From Janthinobacterium sp. PC23-8 (GTDB lineage: Bacteria > Pseudomonadota > Gammaproteobacteria > Burkholderiales > Burkholderiaceae_D): 64,000 bases of DNA. The translations under genes were made by a program, and so were the position numbers. Shown here piece after piece: positions 6,343-17,830 of the stretch. Positions within the stretch are counted from its first letter, which is position 1. Every line of letters starts with the position of its first letter. The stretch spans positions 1,619,968 to 1,683,967 of the forward strand of contig NZ_NJGY01000001.1 of the NCBI RefSeq assembly GCF_002250505.1. Reading direction: 5' to 3'. A model generated the notes under the pieces. That model was not told where the DNA came from. It was given only the letters and a program-made list of their open reading frames with translations, and made no database searches.

Positions 6343-9068
6343 GATGGTGTTCCCGTGTCAGTCAACTCGCTGTCCAGTTCTTCGGGCAGCGCCGGCGGCG
6401 TGCCCAAAGGCAGCATCAATACGAAGGCCGCGCCGCGCGCAGGCACCGGTACTTGCGCGGCGATGGTGCCGCCATGCGCTTCGACGATGGCGCGGCAGAT
6501 CGCCAGCCCCAGGCCCACGCCGGGCAGGTTCGATTCGCGTTCGCCGCGCGTGAATTTTTCAAAGATCGCTTCTTCGCGCCCGGGCGGCAGGCCCGGCCCG
6601 TCGTCGCTGACCGTCACCCGCAGCCACTGGCCATGCACCTCGGCGGCAATCGTGATGGTGCTGCCGGGCGGCGTGTACTTGGCCGCGTTTTCCAGCAGGT
6701 TGCACAGCACGCGTTCGATCAGCACGGCATCGTAGCGCGCCAAAGGCAGGTCGGGCGCGAGCTGCGTGCGCAATTGGTGCCGGACCAGTTGCGGCCTGCT
6801 TGCGCGCAGGGAACTACCCACCACTTCTTCGAGCGACTGCCATTGCAGGTTCAGGCGCACATGGCCGCTTTCGATGCGCGCCATGTCGAGCAGGTTGGCC
6901 ACCAGCGCGCTCATGCGCACCGTTTCGGACTGCAAGGAACGCGCCATCTCCAGCTGCGCGCTGGACAAGGCCGGCTTTGAGCGCGCCAGCGATTCGGCCA
7001 GGCCCACCAGCGAGGTCAATGGGGTGCGCAAGTCGTGCGACAGCGCCGCCAGCAGCGAATTGCGCAGCCGTTCCGATTCCATCTGCACCAGCGCGCCCTG
7101 CGCCACGGTTATATAGTGCACGCGCTCGAGGGCAATCGCCGCCAGCGCGGCAAAGGTGTCGAGCTGCTGGCGCTGTTCGGGCACCAGCAGCCAGTGCCGG
7201 TGCTGGGGTGAGTCCAGCGGCAGCAGCGCCAGCAGGCCGCGCGTGCGCATCGGCGCAATCAAAGGCAGGTAAAAAATGTCGGAGCCGGGCAAGGTATCGG
7301 TGCCGGTGCCGGCCGCCTGCGCACGGTCGAAGGCCCATTGTGCGATGCCCATATCGAGCTGGCCGGCGTCCTTGGGTGCCTGCAGGCGGCCTTCGTCATC
7401 GGGCAGCAGCAAGGTGGCGCGGGCGCGAAAAGCGCGTTCGATGGCGCGCCGCGTGATATCGAAAATCTCTTCGGTCTGCAGCACGCCGGACAATTCGCGC
7501 GCAAACTCGTACAGGGCGCGGGCGCGCGCTTCGCGGTGCGTGGCGACGCGCGCCTGGAAGCGCAGGCCGGCCGTCAGGCGCCCCGTGATCAGGCCCACGG
7601 CCAGCATCACGCCAAACGTGATCACGTATTGAAAGTCGCCCACGGCAAACGAAAAACGCGGCGGCACGAAGGCAAAGTCAAAAATGGCCACGCCCAGCAT
7701 GCTGGCCAGCGCGGCCGGTCCACGCCCAAGGCGCACCGCCACCAGCACCACCGTCAGCAGGGACAGCATGGCGATATTGGCCAGGTCGATATACGGCAGC
7801 AGCGGCACCGAGACCAGCGAGGTGACCATGCTGGCGCTGGCGGCCAGCCCGTAGCGCCAGGCGCGCCCCGGCCGGGGCATGCGCACTTCTTCCATCGTCT
7901 TGCGCGGCGCGGCGTCGAGCGCCGGCTGGCCCACTTCGATCAGGTCGATATCGGGCGCCAGGCCGGCGATGCGCGCGGCGCTGGCCGCATGCCACAGCCG
8001 CGCCAGCGCCCCGCCCTGGCGGCGCCCCATCACCAGCTTGGCGATATTGGCGCTGCGCGCATGGGCGACGATGGCGGCGGCGATATCGTCAGCGGCCACG
8101 ATGGCGGTGCGCGCACCCAGGTCCTGCGCCAGTTTCAGGGTGTTCAAAATGCGTTCGCGCTCGCGCGCCGGCAGGCGCTGCAAACGCGGCGTTTCCACGT
8201 ACAAGGCATGCCATTCGGCGTTCAGCTGGCTGGCCAGCCGGGCCGCGCTGCGCACCACCTGTTCGCTGCCCGCATGCGGCCCGACGCAGGCCAGCAGCGC
8301 CGCGCCCGTCTTCCACACCGGATTGATCGATTTTTCCAGCCGGTAGGCCTGCACGTCGTCCTGCACCCGGTCGGCCGTGCGGCGCAGCGCCAGCTCGCGC
8401 AAGGCGATCAGATTACCCTTGCGAAAAAAATGCTGCGACGCGCGCTGCGCCTGCTGCGGCTGGTACACCTTGCCCGCTTTCAGGCGCAGCAGCAGTTCGT
8501 CGGCAGGGATATCGACCAGCACCACTTCATCGGCGCGGTCGAACACGGTGTCGGGCAGGGTCTCGGCCACGCGCACGCCGGTAATGCCGCCCACCACATC
8601 GTTCAGGCTTTCCAGGTGCTGCACATTGACGGTGGTGAGCACATCGATGCCGGCGCCCAGCAGTTCCTCGACATCCTGCCAGCGCTTGGGGTGGCGCGAA
8701 CCGGCCACGTTCGAGTGCGCCAGTTCGTCGATCAGGATGACAAACGGCTGGCGCAGCAGCGCCGCGTCGAGGTCGAACTCAGCGAGCGCCTTGTCGCGGT
8801 AGACGATGGTCTTGAGCGGCAGTTGTGGCAAGCCGTCCAGCATGGCCGCCGTCTCCGCGCGCCCATGCGTCTCCACCACGCCCACCAGCACGTCGACGCC
8901 GTCGGCCAGCAGCTTGCGCGCTGCGGCCAGCATGGCATAGGTCTTGCCGACGCCGGCCGAAGCGCCGAAATAAATGCGCAAGCGGCCGCGCGCGGCCTGG
9001 CGTTCCTGCGCCTGGACCTGGGCCAGCAGGGCGTCGGGGTCGGGGCGTTGGGGCGTGTTAGGAGGCAT
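6339..9068 (-). CDS. kdpD: KdpD osmosensitive potassium-channel sensor histidine kinase
   Basis: A 909-residue inner-membrane sensor kinase. Order: KdpD N-terminal domain with Walker A GASAGVGKT (35-43), a USP-like domain (about 255-380), four transmembrane helices (about 405-500), a GAF-like domain (about 515-650), HisKA with His678 in ALSHDLRTPLTSL, N-box Asn794 (LLENAAKYTP), and the SDDGPG and VGLGLAI glycine boxes. All catalytic features are present, so it should autophosphorylate and pass phosphate to KdpE. It follows kdpC after about 35 bp and overlaps kdpE by 4 bp. Length is typical (E. coli 894). Confidence 0.97.
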   Translation of the reverse strand: MPPNTPQRPDPDALLAQVQAQERQAARGRLRIYFGASAGVGKTYAMLAAARKLLADGVDVLVGVVETHGRAETAAMLDGLPQLPLKTIVYRDKALAEFDLDAALLRQPFVILIDELAHSNVAGSRHPKRWQDVEELLGAGIDVLTTVNVQHLESLNDVVGGITGVRVAETLPDTVFDRADEVVLVDIPADELLLRLKAGKVYQPQQAQRASQHFFRKGNLIALRELALRRTADRVQDDVQAYRLEKSINPVWKTGAALLACVGPHAGSEQVVRSAARLASQLNAEWHALYVETPRLQRLPARERERILNTLKLAQDLGARTAIVAADDIAAAIVAHARSANIAKLVMGRRQGGALARLWHAASAARIAGLAPDIDLIEVGQPALDAAPRKTMEEVRMPRPGRAWRYGLAASASMVTSLVSVPLLPYIDLANIAMLSLLTVVLVAVRLGRGPAALASMLGVAIFDFAFVPPRFSFAVGDFQYVITFGVMLAVGLITGRLTAGLRFQARVATHREARARALYEFARELSGVLQTEEIFDITRRAIERAFRARATLLLPDDEGRLQAPKDAGQLDMGIAQWAFDRAQAAGTGTDTLPGSDIFYLPLIAPMRTRGLLALLPLDSPQHRHWLLVPEQRQQLDTFAALAAIALERVHYITVAQGALVQMESERLRNSLLAALSHDLRTPLTSLVGLAESLARSKPALSSAQLEMARSLQSETVRMSALVANLLDMARIESGHVRLNLQWQSLEEVVGSSLRASRPQLVRHQLRTQLAPDLPLARYDAVLIERVLCNLLENAAKYTPPGSTITIAAEVHGQWLRVTVSDDGPGLPPGREEAIFEKFTRGERESNLPGVGLGLAICRAIVEAHGGTIAAQVPVPARGAAFVLMLPLGTPPALPEELDSELTDTGTPS

Positions 9069-9103
9069 GATGTATTTTAATCGTCCTGGCTGGCATCATT
9101 TTT

Positions 9104-9679
9104 TTATTTTGCCATGGCGTCGAGCGCCAGATTCAGCTCCAGCACATTGACCCGCGCTTCGCCGAAAAAGCCGATATACGCGGTTTTCTGTGCCTTGGCG
9201 ATGGCGTTTTCCACTTGCGCCAGGGGCAGGCCGCGCACGCGGGCCACGCGCGGCGCCTGGTAGATGGCGGCGGCCAGGCTGATCTCCGGGTCCAGGCCGC
9301 TGCCCGAGGCCGTCACCAGGTCGACGGGAATGGCGCGCGTGTTGGCGGGATCAAGCTCTTTCAAGGCGGCGATGCGCGCCTTGACGGCGTCGACCAGGGC
9401 CGGATTGGCCGGGCCCAGGTTCGAGCCGCCCGAGCCGGCGCCATTGTTGGCCATCGGCGCGGTGGCCGACGGGCGGCCCCAGAAATACTTGGGCGACGTG
9501 AATGACTGGCCGATCAGGCTCGAGCCGACCGGCTTGCCGCCGCGTTCGACGATGCTGCCCGCCGTTTCATCCGGAAAGGCAATCTTGCCGATGCCGGTGG
9601 TGGCCAGCGGATAGAGCACGCCGCAGATGATGGTCAGCGCGCTAAACAGAACCAGGGCGGGACGTACGATGGTGTTCAT
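9104..9679 (-). CDS. kdpC: KdpC subunit of the high-affinity K+-transporting ATPase
   Basis: A 191-residue single-span membrane protein. One N-terminal transmembrane helix (PALVLFSALTIICGVLYPLATTGIG) is followed by the periplasmic part with the conserved GSSLIGQSF, FWGRPSAT, SGSNLGP-like (SGGSNLGPANPAL), and ASGSGLDPEIS motifs that define the KdpC family. It stabilises the KdpFABC complex. It lies 9 bp downstream of kdpB and is clearly translated from the same message. Confidence 0.97.
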   Translation of the reverse strand: MNTIVRPALVLFSALTIICGVLYPLATTGIGKIAFPDETAGSIVERGGKPVGSSLIGQSFTSPKYFWGRPSATAPMANNGAGSGGSNLGPANPALVDAVKARIAALKELDPANTRAIPVDLVTASGSGLDPEISLAAAIYQAPRVARVRGLPLAQVENAIAKAQKTAYIGFFGEARVNVLELNLALDAMAK

Positions 9680-9688
9680 GATGATCCT

Positions 9689-11755
9689 TTAGATGAAGTT
9701 CAGTGCCGACAGCACCATGTCGATCAGCTTGATGCCGACAAACGGCAGCACGATGCCGCCCAGGCCGTACACCAGCAGGTTACGGCGCAGCAAACTGGCC
9801 GCGCCGATGGCCCGGTACTGCACGCCCTTTAATGCCAGGGGAATCAGCACGACGATGATCAGGGCGTTGAAGATCACCGCCGACATGATCGCCGAGGCGG
9901 GGCTGGCCAGGTGCATGATGTCGAGTGCCTTCAGTTGCGGATAGGTGCCGACAAAGGCCGCCGGGATGATGGCGAAATACTTGGCGATATCGTTCGAGAT
10001 CGAGAACGTGGTCAGCGAGCCGCGCGTCATCAGCATCTGCTTGCCGATTTCGACGATTTCCAGCAGCTTGGTCGGGTTCGAGTCGAGATCGACCATATTG
10101 CCCGCCTCTTTCGCCGCCTGCGTGCCCGAGTTCATGGCCACGGCCACGTCGGCCTGGGCCAAGGCCGGCGCGTCGTTGGTGCCGTCGCCCGTCATCGCCA
10201 CCAGCCGGCCTTCGGACTGATAGCTGCGGATCAGTTTGAGCTTGTCTTCCGGCGTCGCTTCGGCCAGGAAATCGTCCACGCCCGCTTCGGCCGCGATCGC
10301 CGCCGCCGTCAGCTTGTTGTCGCCCGTGATCATCACCGTCTTGATGCCCATGCGGCGCAGTTCGGCGAAACGCTCCTTGATGCCGCCCTTGACGATATCC
10401 TTCAGTTCCACCACGCCCATCACGCGACCCGCATCGACCACCACCAGCGGCGTGCTGCCGCGGCGCGCGATATCGTCGACGGCGCGCGACACCTCAAGTG
10501 GATACGCCTGGCCCAGCGCTGCCACATACTTTTTGACGGACTCGGCCGCGCCCTTGCGCACTTGCCGTTCGCCGATATCGACGCCGCTCATGCGGGTTTG
10601 TGCCGTGAAGGGAACAAAGGTCGCGTTCAGGCTCGCCATCTCGCGTTCGCGGATATTGAACTGCTGCTTGGCCAGCACCACGATGCTGCGTCCTTCCGGC
10701 GTTTCATCGGCCAGCGACGCCAGTTGCGCCGCGTCGGCCAGTTGCTGTTCGGTGACGCCCGGCGCCGGCACGAAACTGGCCGCCTGGCGGTTGCCCAGGG
10801 TGATGGTGCCGGTTTTATCGAGCAGCAGCACGTCGACGTCGCCGGCCGCTTCCACCGCGCGACCGGAAGTGGCAATCACATTGGCCTGCATCATGCGGCT
10901 CATGCCGGCCACGCCGATGGCGGACAACAGCCCGCCAATGGTGGTCGGAATCAAACACACCAGCAGCGCGATCAGCACCGTGATGGTCACCGGCGTGCCG
11001 CTGCCGGCAGCCGCCACCGCGAACAGCGAGTAAGGCAACAGCGTCACCGTCACGATCAGGAACACGATCGACAGGGCCACCAGCAGAATGGTCAAGGCGA
11101 TTTCATTCGGCGTCTTCTGGCGCTTGGCGCCTTCGACCATGGCGATCATGCGGTCGATAAAGGCTTCGCCGGGGTTGACGGACACTTGCACCAGCAGCCA
11201 GTCCGACAGCACGCGGGTGCCGCCGGTGACGGCCGAAAAGTCGCCACCCGACTCGCGGATCACGGGCGCCGATTCGCCGGTGATCGCGCTCTCGTCGACC
11301 GAGGCCACGCCGGCCGTCACTTCGCCGTCGGCGGGGATCACGTCGCCCGCTTCGACCAGCACCGTCATGCCGCGGCGCAGGTCGGTGGCCGGCGTCGGCA
11401 GCCAGGAGGTGCCGTATTTGGGCACCTGCATTTTCTTGGCCATCACGGTCTGCTTCAGGGCGCGCAGCGAGGCCGCTTGCGCCTTGCTGCGTCCTTCGGC
11501 CAGCGCTTCGGCAAAGTTTGCGAACAGCACGGTAAACCACAGCCACACGGCAATGGCCGCGATAAAGCCGAACGGCGCCTCGCCTTTGCCCGTCAGGGCC
11601 TGGATCGCCAGCAAGGTGGTGATGATGCTGCCCACGTAGACGACAAACATCACGGGGCTGCGCCACTGCGTGCGCGGGTCGAGTTTCCTGAAGGCGTCGG
11701 CTATGGCCGGCAGCAGCAAGGCAGGGTCGAACAGGGTCAATGTTCTGGTTTTCAT
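9689..11755 (-). CDS. kdpB: KdpB P-type ATPase subunit
   Basis: A 688-residue catalytic subunit of the Kdp potassium pump (class I P-type ATPase). Visible: the TGES actuator motif (159-162), phosphorylation motif DKTGT with Asp313, the nucleotide-domain stretch with KGA, and the hinge motif [16 protein letters not shown]. Transmembrane helices occur near residues 35-80, 218-280 and at the C-terminus. The start is [11 protein letters not shown]; its ATG overlaps the kdpA stop as ATGA, so translation is coupled. Length matches E. coli KdpB (682). A much longer frame upstream of the start is the kdpA region read in a shifted frame. Confidence 0.97.
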   Translation of the reverse strand: MKTRTLTLFDPALLLPAIADAFRKLDPRTQWRSPVMFVVYVGSIITTLLAIQALTGKGEAPFGFIAAIAVWLWFTVLFANFAEALAEGRSKAQAASLRALKQTVMAKKMQVPKYGTSWLPTPATDLRRGMTVLVEAGDVIPADGEVTAGVASVDESAITGESAPVIRESGGDFSAVTGGTRVLSDWLLVQVSVNPGEAFIDRMIAMVEGAKRQKTPNEIALTILLVALSIVFLIVTVTLLPYSLFAVAAAGSGTPVTITVLIALLVCLIPTTIGGLLSAIGVAGMSRMMQANVIATSGRAVEAAGDVDVLLLDKTGTITLGNRQAASFVPAPGVTEQQLADAAQLASLADETPEGRSIVVLAKQQFNIREREMASLNATFVPFTAQTRMSGVDIGERQVRKGAAESVKKYVAALGQAYPLEVSRAVDDIARRGSTPLVVVDAGRVMGVVELKDIVKGGIKERFAELRRMGIKTVMITGDNKLTAAAIAAEAGVDDFLAEATPEDKLKLIRSYQSEGRLVAMTGDGTNDAPALAQADVAVAMNSGTQAAKEAGNMVDLDSNPTKLLEIVEIGKQMLMTRGSLTTFSISNDIAKYFAIIPAAFVGTYPQLKALDIMHLASPASAIMSAVIFNALIIVVLIPLALKGVQYRAIGAASLLRRNLLVYGLGGIVLPFVGIKLIDMVLSALNFI

Positions 11756-13569
11756 GGCAGTTGAGTAAAGAGTTGAAGATGTTCGATAACGGGGCCCAGG
11801 GCCAGCGACGGTACGTAGTTCAGCACGCCCACCAGGATCACCACGCCGATCAACAGGCCGATGAACATGGGGCCATGCGTGGGCATGGTGCCGGCGTTGG
11901 CCGACAGGCGCTGTTTGGCGGCCAGCGAGCCGGCGATAGCCAGCACCGGCACGATCACGGCAAAGCGGCCGAACCACATGGCAATGGCCAGCATCACGTT
12001 ATAGAACGGCGTATTGGCCGACAGCCCCGCAAACGCGCTGCCGTTGTTGTTGGCGGCCGACGTGAAGGCGTACAGGATTTCCGTGAAACCATGGGCGCCC
12101 GGATTGGCCACCCCCGCCTTGCCGGGTTCGAGCATGACGGCGATCGCCGTGCCGATCAGCGCCAGGGCCGGCGAGACCAGGATGGCCAGCGAGACCATCT
12201 TCATTTCATGGGCCTGGATTTTCTTGCCCAGGTATTCAGGGGTGCGCCCTATCATCAGGCCGGCGATAAAGACGGCCAGGATGGCGAACATCAGCATGCC
12301 GTACAAGCCCGTGCCCACGCCGCCGAAAATCACTTCGCCGAACTGCATCAGCAGCAGCGGCACCATGCCGCCCAAGGGCATATACGAGTCATGCATGGAG
12401 TTGACGGCGCCGCACGAGGCCGCCGTGGTGGCGGCCGCAAACAGCGCGGACGAGCTGACGCCGAAGCGCGTTTCCTTGCCTTCCATATTGCCGCCCGCCT
12501 GCAGGGCGCTTTGCTGCTGGTCCACGCCCAGCGCCTGCAAGGCGGGATTGGCCTGCTGCTCGGCTTGAAATACGCCGGCCGTCATGACCACAAAGATCAC
12601 CGTCATCGCGGCCAGCACGGCCCAGCCCTGGCGAGTATCGCCCACCATGCGGCCAAAGGTAAAGCACAGGCCGGCGGGAATCAGGAAGATGGCCAGCATC
12701 TGCAGGAAGTTCGACATGAACGTGGGGTTTTCATACGGGTGGGCCGAATTGACATTGAAAAAGCCGCCGCCATTCGTGCCCAGCATCTTGATCGACTCCT
12801 GTGAAGCGACCGGGCCCATGGCGATGGTCTGCGTGGTGGCCACCTGTGCCAGCATCACCGGCTTGCCGGCAGCATCGAGTACCGGCTGGCTGGCGGCGTC
12901 GGTTTTTGGCGTTTCATAATTCACTTGGTCGAGCAGGGCAACTTCCTTGTACGGCGAAAAATTCTGGATCACGCCTTCGCCCATGAACACGACCGACAAG
13001 GCCAGCGACAGCGGCAGCAGGATGTACAGGGTGGAGCGCACCAGGTCGACCCAGAAATTGCCGATCGACTTGCTCGACCTTGCCGCAAAGCCGCGCACCA
13101 GCGCAAAGATCACTGCGATGCCGGTGGCGGCCGAAAAGAAGTTCTGGCAGGCCAGGCCCAGCAACTGGGTCAGATAGCTCATGGCCTGCTCGCCGGAATA
13201 GCCTTGCCAGTTGGTATTGGCGACAAAGCTCACCGCCGTATTGAACGAGGAATCGGGGCTGATCGCGCCCAGCCCTTGCGGATTGAAGGGCAGCACGCCC
13301 TGCAGGCGCTGCAGGCCATAGACAAAAAAGGCGCCCACGGTATTGAACACCAGCAGCGCGATGGCATAGTGTTTCCAGCCCATGCCGCGCTCAGGGCCGG
13401 CCTTGACGCCGGCCAGGCGGTACAGCAGGTTTTCACATTTGTGCAACCAGCCCAGGCCGCGTATCGGCGCCTCGCCAGCCACCCTGGCCATATACAGGCC
13501 CAGCGGATAGGCCAGCGCCAGCAGCACCACCAGGAACAGCGCCAGCAGCAATATCGATTGGGTCGTCAT
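11752..13569 (-). CDS. kdpA: KdpA potassium-translocating subunit
   Basis: A 605-residue polytopic membrane protein of the superfamily of K+ transporters, forming the selective pore of KdpFABC. Conserved filter-region segments are visible: [56 protein letters not shown] and [12 protein letters not shown]. The start [13 protein letters not shown] is preceded by GGAGGA; the A of its ATG is shared with the kdpF TAA stop (TAATG). Upstream in-frame codons overlapping kdpF are spurious. Length is slightly above E. coli (557), due to an insertion around residues 240-270. Confidence 0.97.
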   Translation of the reverse strand: MTTQSILLLALFLVVLLALAYPLGLYMARVAGEAPIRGLGWLHKCENLLYRLAGVKAGPERGMGWKHYAIALLVFNTVGAFFVYGLQRLQGVLPFNPQGLGAISPDSSFNTAVSFVANTNWQGYSGEQAMSYLTQLLGLACQNFFSAATGIAVIFALVRGFAARSSKSIGNFWVDLVRSTLYILLPLSLALSVVFMGEGVIQNFSPYKEVALLDQVNYETPKTDAASQPVLDAAGKPVMLAQVATTQTIAMGPVASQESIKMLGTNGGGFFNVNSAHPYENPTFMSNFLQMLAIFLIPAGLCFTFGRMVGDTRQGWAVLAAMTVIFVVMTAGVFQAEQQANPALQALGVDQQQSALQAGGNMEGKETRFGVSSSALFAAATTAASCGAVNSMHDSYMPLGGMVPLLLMQFGEVIFGGVGTGLYGMLMFAILAVFIAGLMIGRTPEYLGKKIQAHEMKMVSLAILVSPALALIGTAIAVMLEPGKAGVANPGAHGFTEILYAFTSAANNNGSAFAGLSANTPFYNVMLAIAMWFGRFAVIVPVLAIAGSLAAKQRLSANAGTMPTHGPMFIGLLIGVVILVGVLNYVPSLALGPVIEHLQLFTQLP

Positions 13570-13658
13570 TACAGTTCCTCCGCTCTCAACAGCGCCACCA
13601 GCAGGTAGACCAGGAGGCCAGCCGAGACCACGGCGCCCAGCACATAAAAGGCGTTCAT
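13569..13658 (-). CDS. kdpF: KdpF small stabilising subunit
   Basis: A 29-residue hydrophobic peptide read on the minus strand (starts MNAFYVLGAVV, ends LLRAEEL). It has one transmembrane helix and the KdpF pattern VYLLVALLRAE, equivalent to LVYALINAE in E. coli KdpF, and sits immediately before kdpA as expected. Its stop overlaps the kdpA start by one base (TAATG), and its own ATG overlaps the stop of the preceding short ORF as ATGA. It was too short for routine ORF calling. Confidence 0.92.
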   Translation of the reverse strand: MNAFYVLGAVVSAGLLVYLLVALLRAEEL

Positions 13659-13762
13659 TGCGCGCCCCCCTGCCTGGTTTGGCCCAGGCGTTCGCAGGCG
13701 CCGGCAAAACCGGCCACCGCGACATAGAACACGGCCATCAGGCCCAGGTATACGAGATCCAT
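13655..13762 (-). CDS. Short single-helix membrane ORF leading the kdp operon
   Basis: A 35-codon frame on the minus strand (MDLVYLGLMAVFYVAVAG..., then ACERLGQTRQGG) encoding one transmembrane helix followed by a short charged tail with a Cys-Glu-Arg-Leu turn. It overlaps kdpF by 4 bp (ATGA) and is therefore translationally coupled with the rest of the operon. Similar short membrane ORFs with a helix plus CxRL ending are, from memory, found in front of kdpF in other bacteria, but I cannot name the family. It may be an extra small subunit or a leader peptide. Confidence 0.7.
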   Translation of the reverse strand: MDLVYLGLMAVFYVAVAGFAGACERLGQTRQGGAQ

Positions 13763-13824
13763 TGCCACCCTCATTCAGGTTTGTTTTGATAGCCTGAAGC
13801 TTAGCCAGAAGGGTCTAAAAAATT

Positions 13825-13862
13825 CGTAAAGACTGGGTGGGCCGGTGTAAACAGAATGTAAA
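13825..13862 (-). promoter_or_regulatory. Candidate KdpE-binding repeats in the kdp upstream region
   Basis: Read on the minus strand there are three TTTAC[AG] hexamers: at 13857-13862, at 13846-13851 (start-to-start 11 bp) and at 13825-13830 (a further 21 bp). Direct repeats at one and two helical turns are typical for OmpR-family winged-helix regulators, and the T-rich TTTACACC resembles the known E. coli KdpE region. They lie 63-100 bp upstream of the first kdp ORF. The exact promoter hexamers were not assigned with confidence. Confidence 0.4.
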
Positions 13863-14019
13863 AATTGCCCGTTATCATCAAGAGGTCATGGGAATGCGGC
13901 ACCATCGTTGCCAAGCAGTAGCGCCATTGCGCGCCGATCACGATAGAATGCGCGAGCGTCCGCACAAGGACGCTCGGCCCGCCGCAATGCGCTGCCACAG
14001 TGACGCGAGGGACGATATA

Positions 14020-14035
14020 CTGTATATTTATACAG
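14020..14035. promoter_or_regulatory. LexA-type SOS box upstream of parE
   Basis: CTGTATATTTATACAG is a near-perfect match to the gammaproteobacterial/betaproteobacterial LexA consensus CTGT-N8-ACAG with an AT-rich core, and the flanking T-A before it extends the match (TACTG...CAGTT). It overlaps a possible -10 element (TATACT, 14016-14021) on the plus strand, 88-103 bp upstream of the parE ATG; the divergent kdp start is about 260 bp away. It is therefore best placed to repress parE-hscC or an unannotated transcript. Confidence 0.65.
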
Positions 14036-14122
14036 TTATCGCTGCCGCTGTTACCTTGGCACTTCCCGCACGGCAAGCGCGCCTGGCGTTCCAACCACTG
14101 TCTTTACTTAGCTTGAACACGT

Positions 14123-16120
<1,998 letters not shown>

Positions 16121-17830
16121 ATGATCATCGGCATCGACCTGGGCACCACCAACAGCCTGGTCGCCATCTGGCGCGACGGCAAGGCTTCCATCATTCCCAA
16201 TGCCTTGGGGGAATCGTTGACGCCGTCGTGCGTCAGCATTGACGACGACGGCACCGTGCTGGTGGGCCGCGCCGCGCGCGAGCGCCTGCAGACGCACCCG
16301 CAACTGACGGCCTCCGTCTTCAAGCGCTACATGGGCAGCGAAAAGAAGATCACCCTCGGCGCGCAGCAGTTCCGCCCCGAGGAACTGTCGTCGATGGTGC
16401 TGCGCGCGCTGAAGGAAGATGCCGAAGCCTTCCTGGGCGAAAAGGTCGAGGAAGCCATCATTACCGTGCCGGCCTACTTCAGCGACGCGCAGCGCAAGGC
16501 CACGCGCATCGCCGGCCAGCTGGCGGGCTTGCGCGTGGAGCGCTTGCTGAACGAGCCGACGGCCGCAGCGCTGGCCTATGGCATCCGCGACAAGGAGCAG
16601 GAAAGCAAATTTCTCGTGTTTGACCTCGGTGGCGGCACGTTCGACGTGTCCATCCTGGAGCTGTTCGAAGGGGTGATGGAAGTGCGCGCCTCGGCCGGCG
16701 ACAATTTTTTGGGCGGCGAGGATTTCGTCACCGTGCTGGTCGACGCCTTTGTCGAAGAAAGTGGCCTGCGCAAGGCACTGGGCAGCCGCCAGTTTGATCT
16801 GCGCCAGCAGCAGGTGCTGCGCGACGAAGCCGAACGGGTCAAGCGCTTGCTGTCCGATCAGTCGCCGGTGCGCATGAACACGCGCTTTGAAGACACCGAC
16901 TACAGCTGGGAAATCGGCGAAGAGAAACTGGCGCAGTTGTGCGAACCGCTGCTGGCGCGCCTGCGCGTGCCGGTCGAGCGGGCGCTGCGCGACGCCACCA
17001 TCCGCGCCGCAGAACTCAATGAAGTGGTGCTGGCCGGCGGCGCGACGCGCATGCCGCTGGTGCGTAAATTAGTGTCGCGCATGTTCGGCCGCTTCCCCGC
17101 CATCCACCTCGACCCGGACGAAGCGATCGCGCTGGGCGCGGCCGTGCAGGCGGGCCTGAAAATGCGCGACGCGGCGCTCGACGAAGTAGTGATGACGGAT
17201 GTGGCGCCGTACTCGCTGGGCATCGGCATTTCGCGCCAGATGGGGCCGAACCAGTACGAAGGCGGCCACTACCTGCCGATCATCGAGCGCAACTCGGTGG
17301 TGCCGGTGTCGCGCACGGAAAACATCGTCACCATCCACGACAACCAGAAAGAAATCAATGTGGCGATCTACCAGGGCGAATCGCGCCTGGTGGCCGACAA
17401 TGTCTTCCTGGGCAAGATCAACTTCCCGATCCCCGCAAAAAAAGCCGGCGAAGTGGCCATCGACGTGCGCTTTACCTACGATATCAGCGGCGTGCTGGAA
17501 GCCGAAGTGACGGTGCTGGCCACCCAGGAACGCCACAAGATGATCATCAGCGACAACGCCGGCGTGATGACACCCGAGCAGATCGAACAGCGCTTTCTTG
17601 AGCTGGCCGACCTGAAAATCCACCCGCGCGACCAGATCGAAAACCGCACCCTGGTCACGCGCGCCGACCGCCTGTACGAACAGTCGCTGGGCGACGTGCG
17701 CCAGTACCTGGCCGAGCACACCGCCAACTTCCAGGCCGCGCTCGAGTCGCAGGACCCGTCCACCATCCGCAAGGCGCGCCAGACCCTGGACGACGTGCTG
17801 CGCCAGGTCGAGAGCGAGAGCTTTCTGTAA
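16121..17830 (+). CDS. hscC: Hsp70-family chaperone HscC
   Basis: A 569-residue Hsp70 of the short HscC type. Nucleotide-binding domain motifs: IGIDLGTTNSLVAIW (phosphate 1), FLVFDLGGGTFDVSILE (phosphate 2), VVLAGGATRMPLVRKL (adenosine) and NEPTAAALAYG. The substrate domain contains the LGIGI...GGHYLPIIERNSVVPVSRTE segment characteristic of HscC rather than DnaK, and the C-terminal lid is shortened. HscC works with specialised J-proteins, and such a gene follows immediately. The ATG abuts the parE stop. Clients are unknown in this group; in E. coli HscC interacts with sigma-70. Confidence 0.93.
   Translation: MIIGIDLGTTNSLVAIWRDGKASIIPNALGESLTPSCVSIDDDGTVLVGRAARERLQTHPQLTASVFKRYMGSEKKITLGAQQFRPEELSSMVLRALKEDAEAFLGEKVEEAIITVPAYFSDAQRKATRIAGQLAGLRVERLLNEPTAAALAYGIRDKEQESKFLVFDLGGGTFDVSILELFEGVMEVRASAGDNFLGGEDFVTVLVDAFVEESGLRKALGSRQFDLRQQQVLRDEAERVKRLLSDQSPVRMNTRFEDTDYSWEIGEEKLAQLCEPLLARLRVPVERALRDATIRAAELNEVVLAGGATRMPLVRKLVSRMFGRFPAIHLDPDEAIALGAAVQAGLKMRDAALDEVVMTDVAPYSLGIGISRQMGPNQYEGGHYLPIIERNSVVPVSRTENIVTIHDNQKEINVAIYQGESRLVADNVFLGKINFPIPAKKAGEVAIDVRFTYDISGVLEAEVTVLATQERHKMIISDNAGVMTPEQIEQRFLELADLKIHPRDQIENRTLVTRADRLYEQSLGDVRQYLAEHTANFQAALESQDPSTIRKARQTLDDVLRQVESESFL

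Noticed and set aside
7338-9080. 580-codon plus-strand frame opposite kdpD
   Set aside because: Shadow of kdpD codon usage, no ribosome-binding site or domain.
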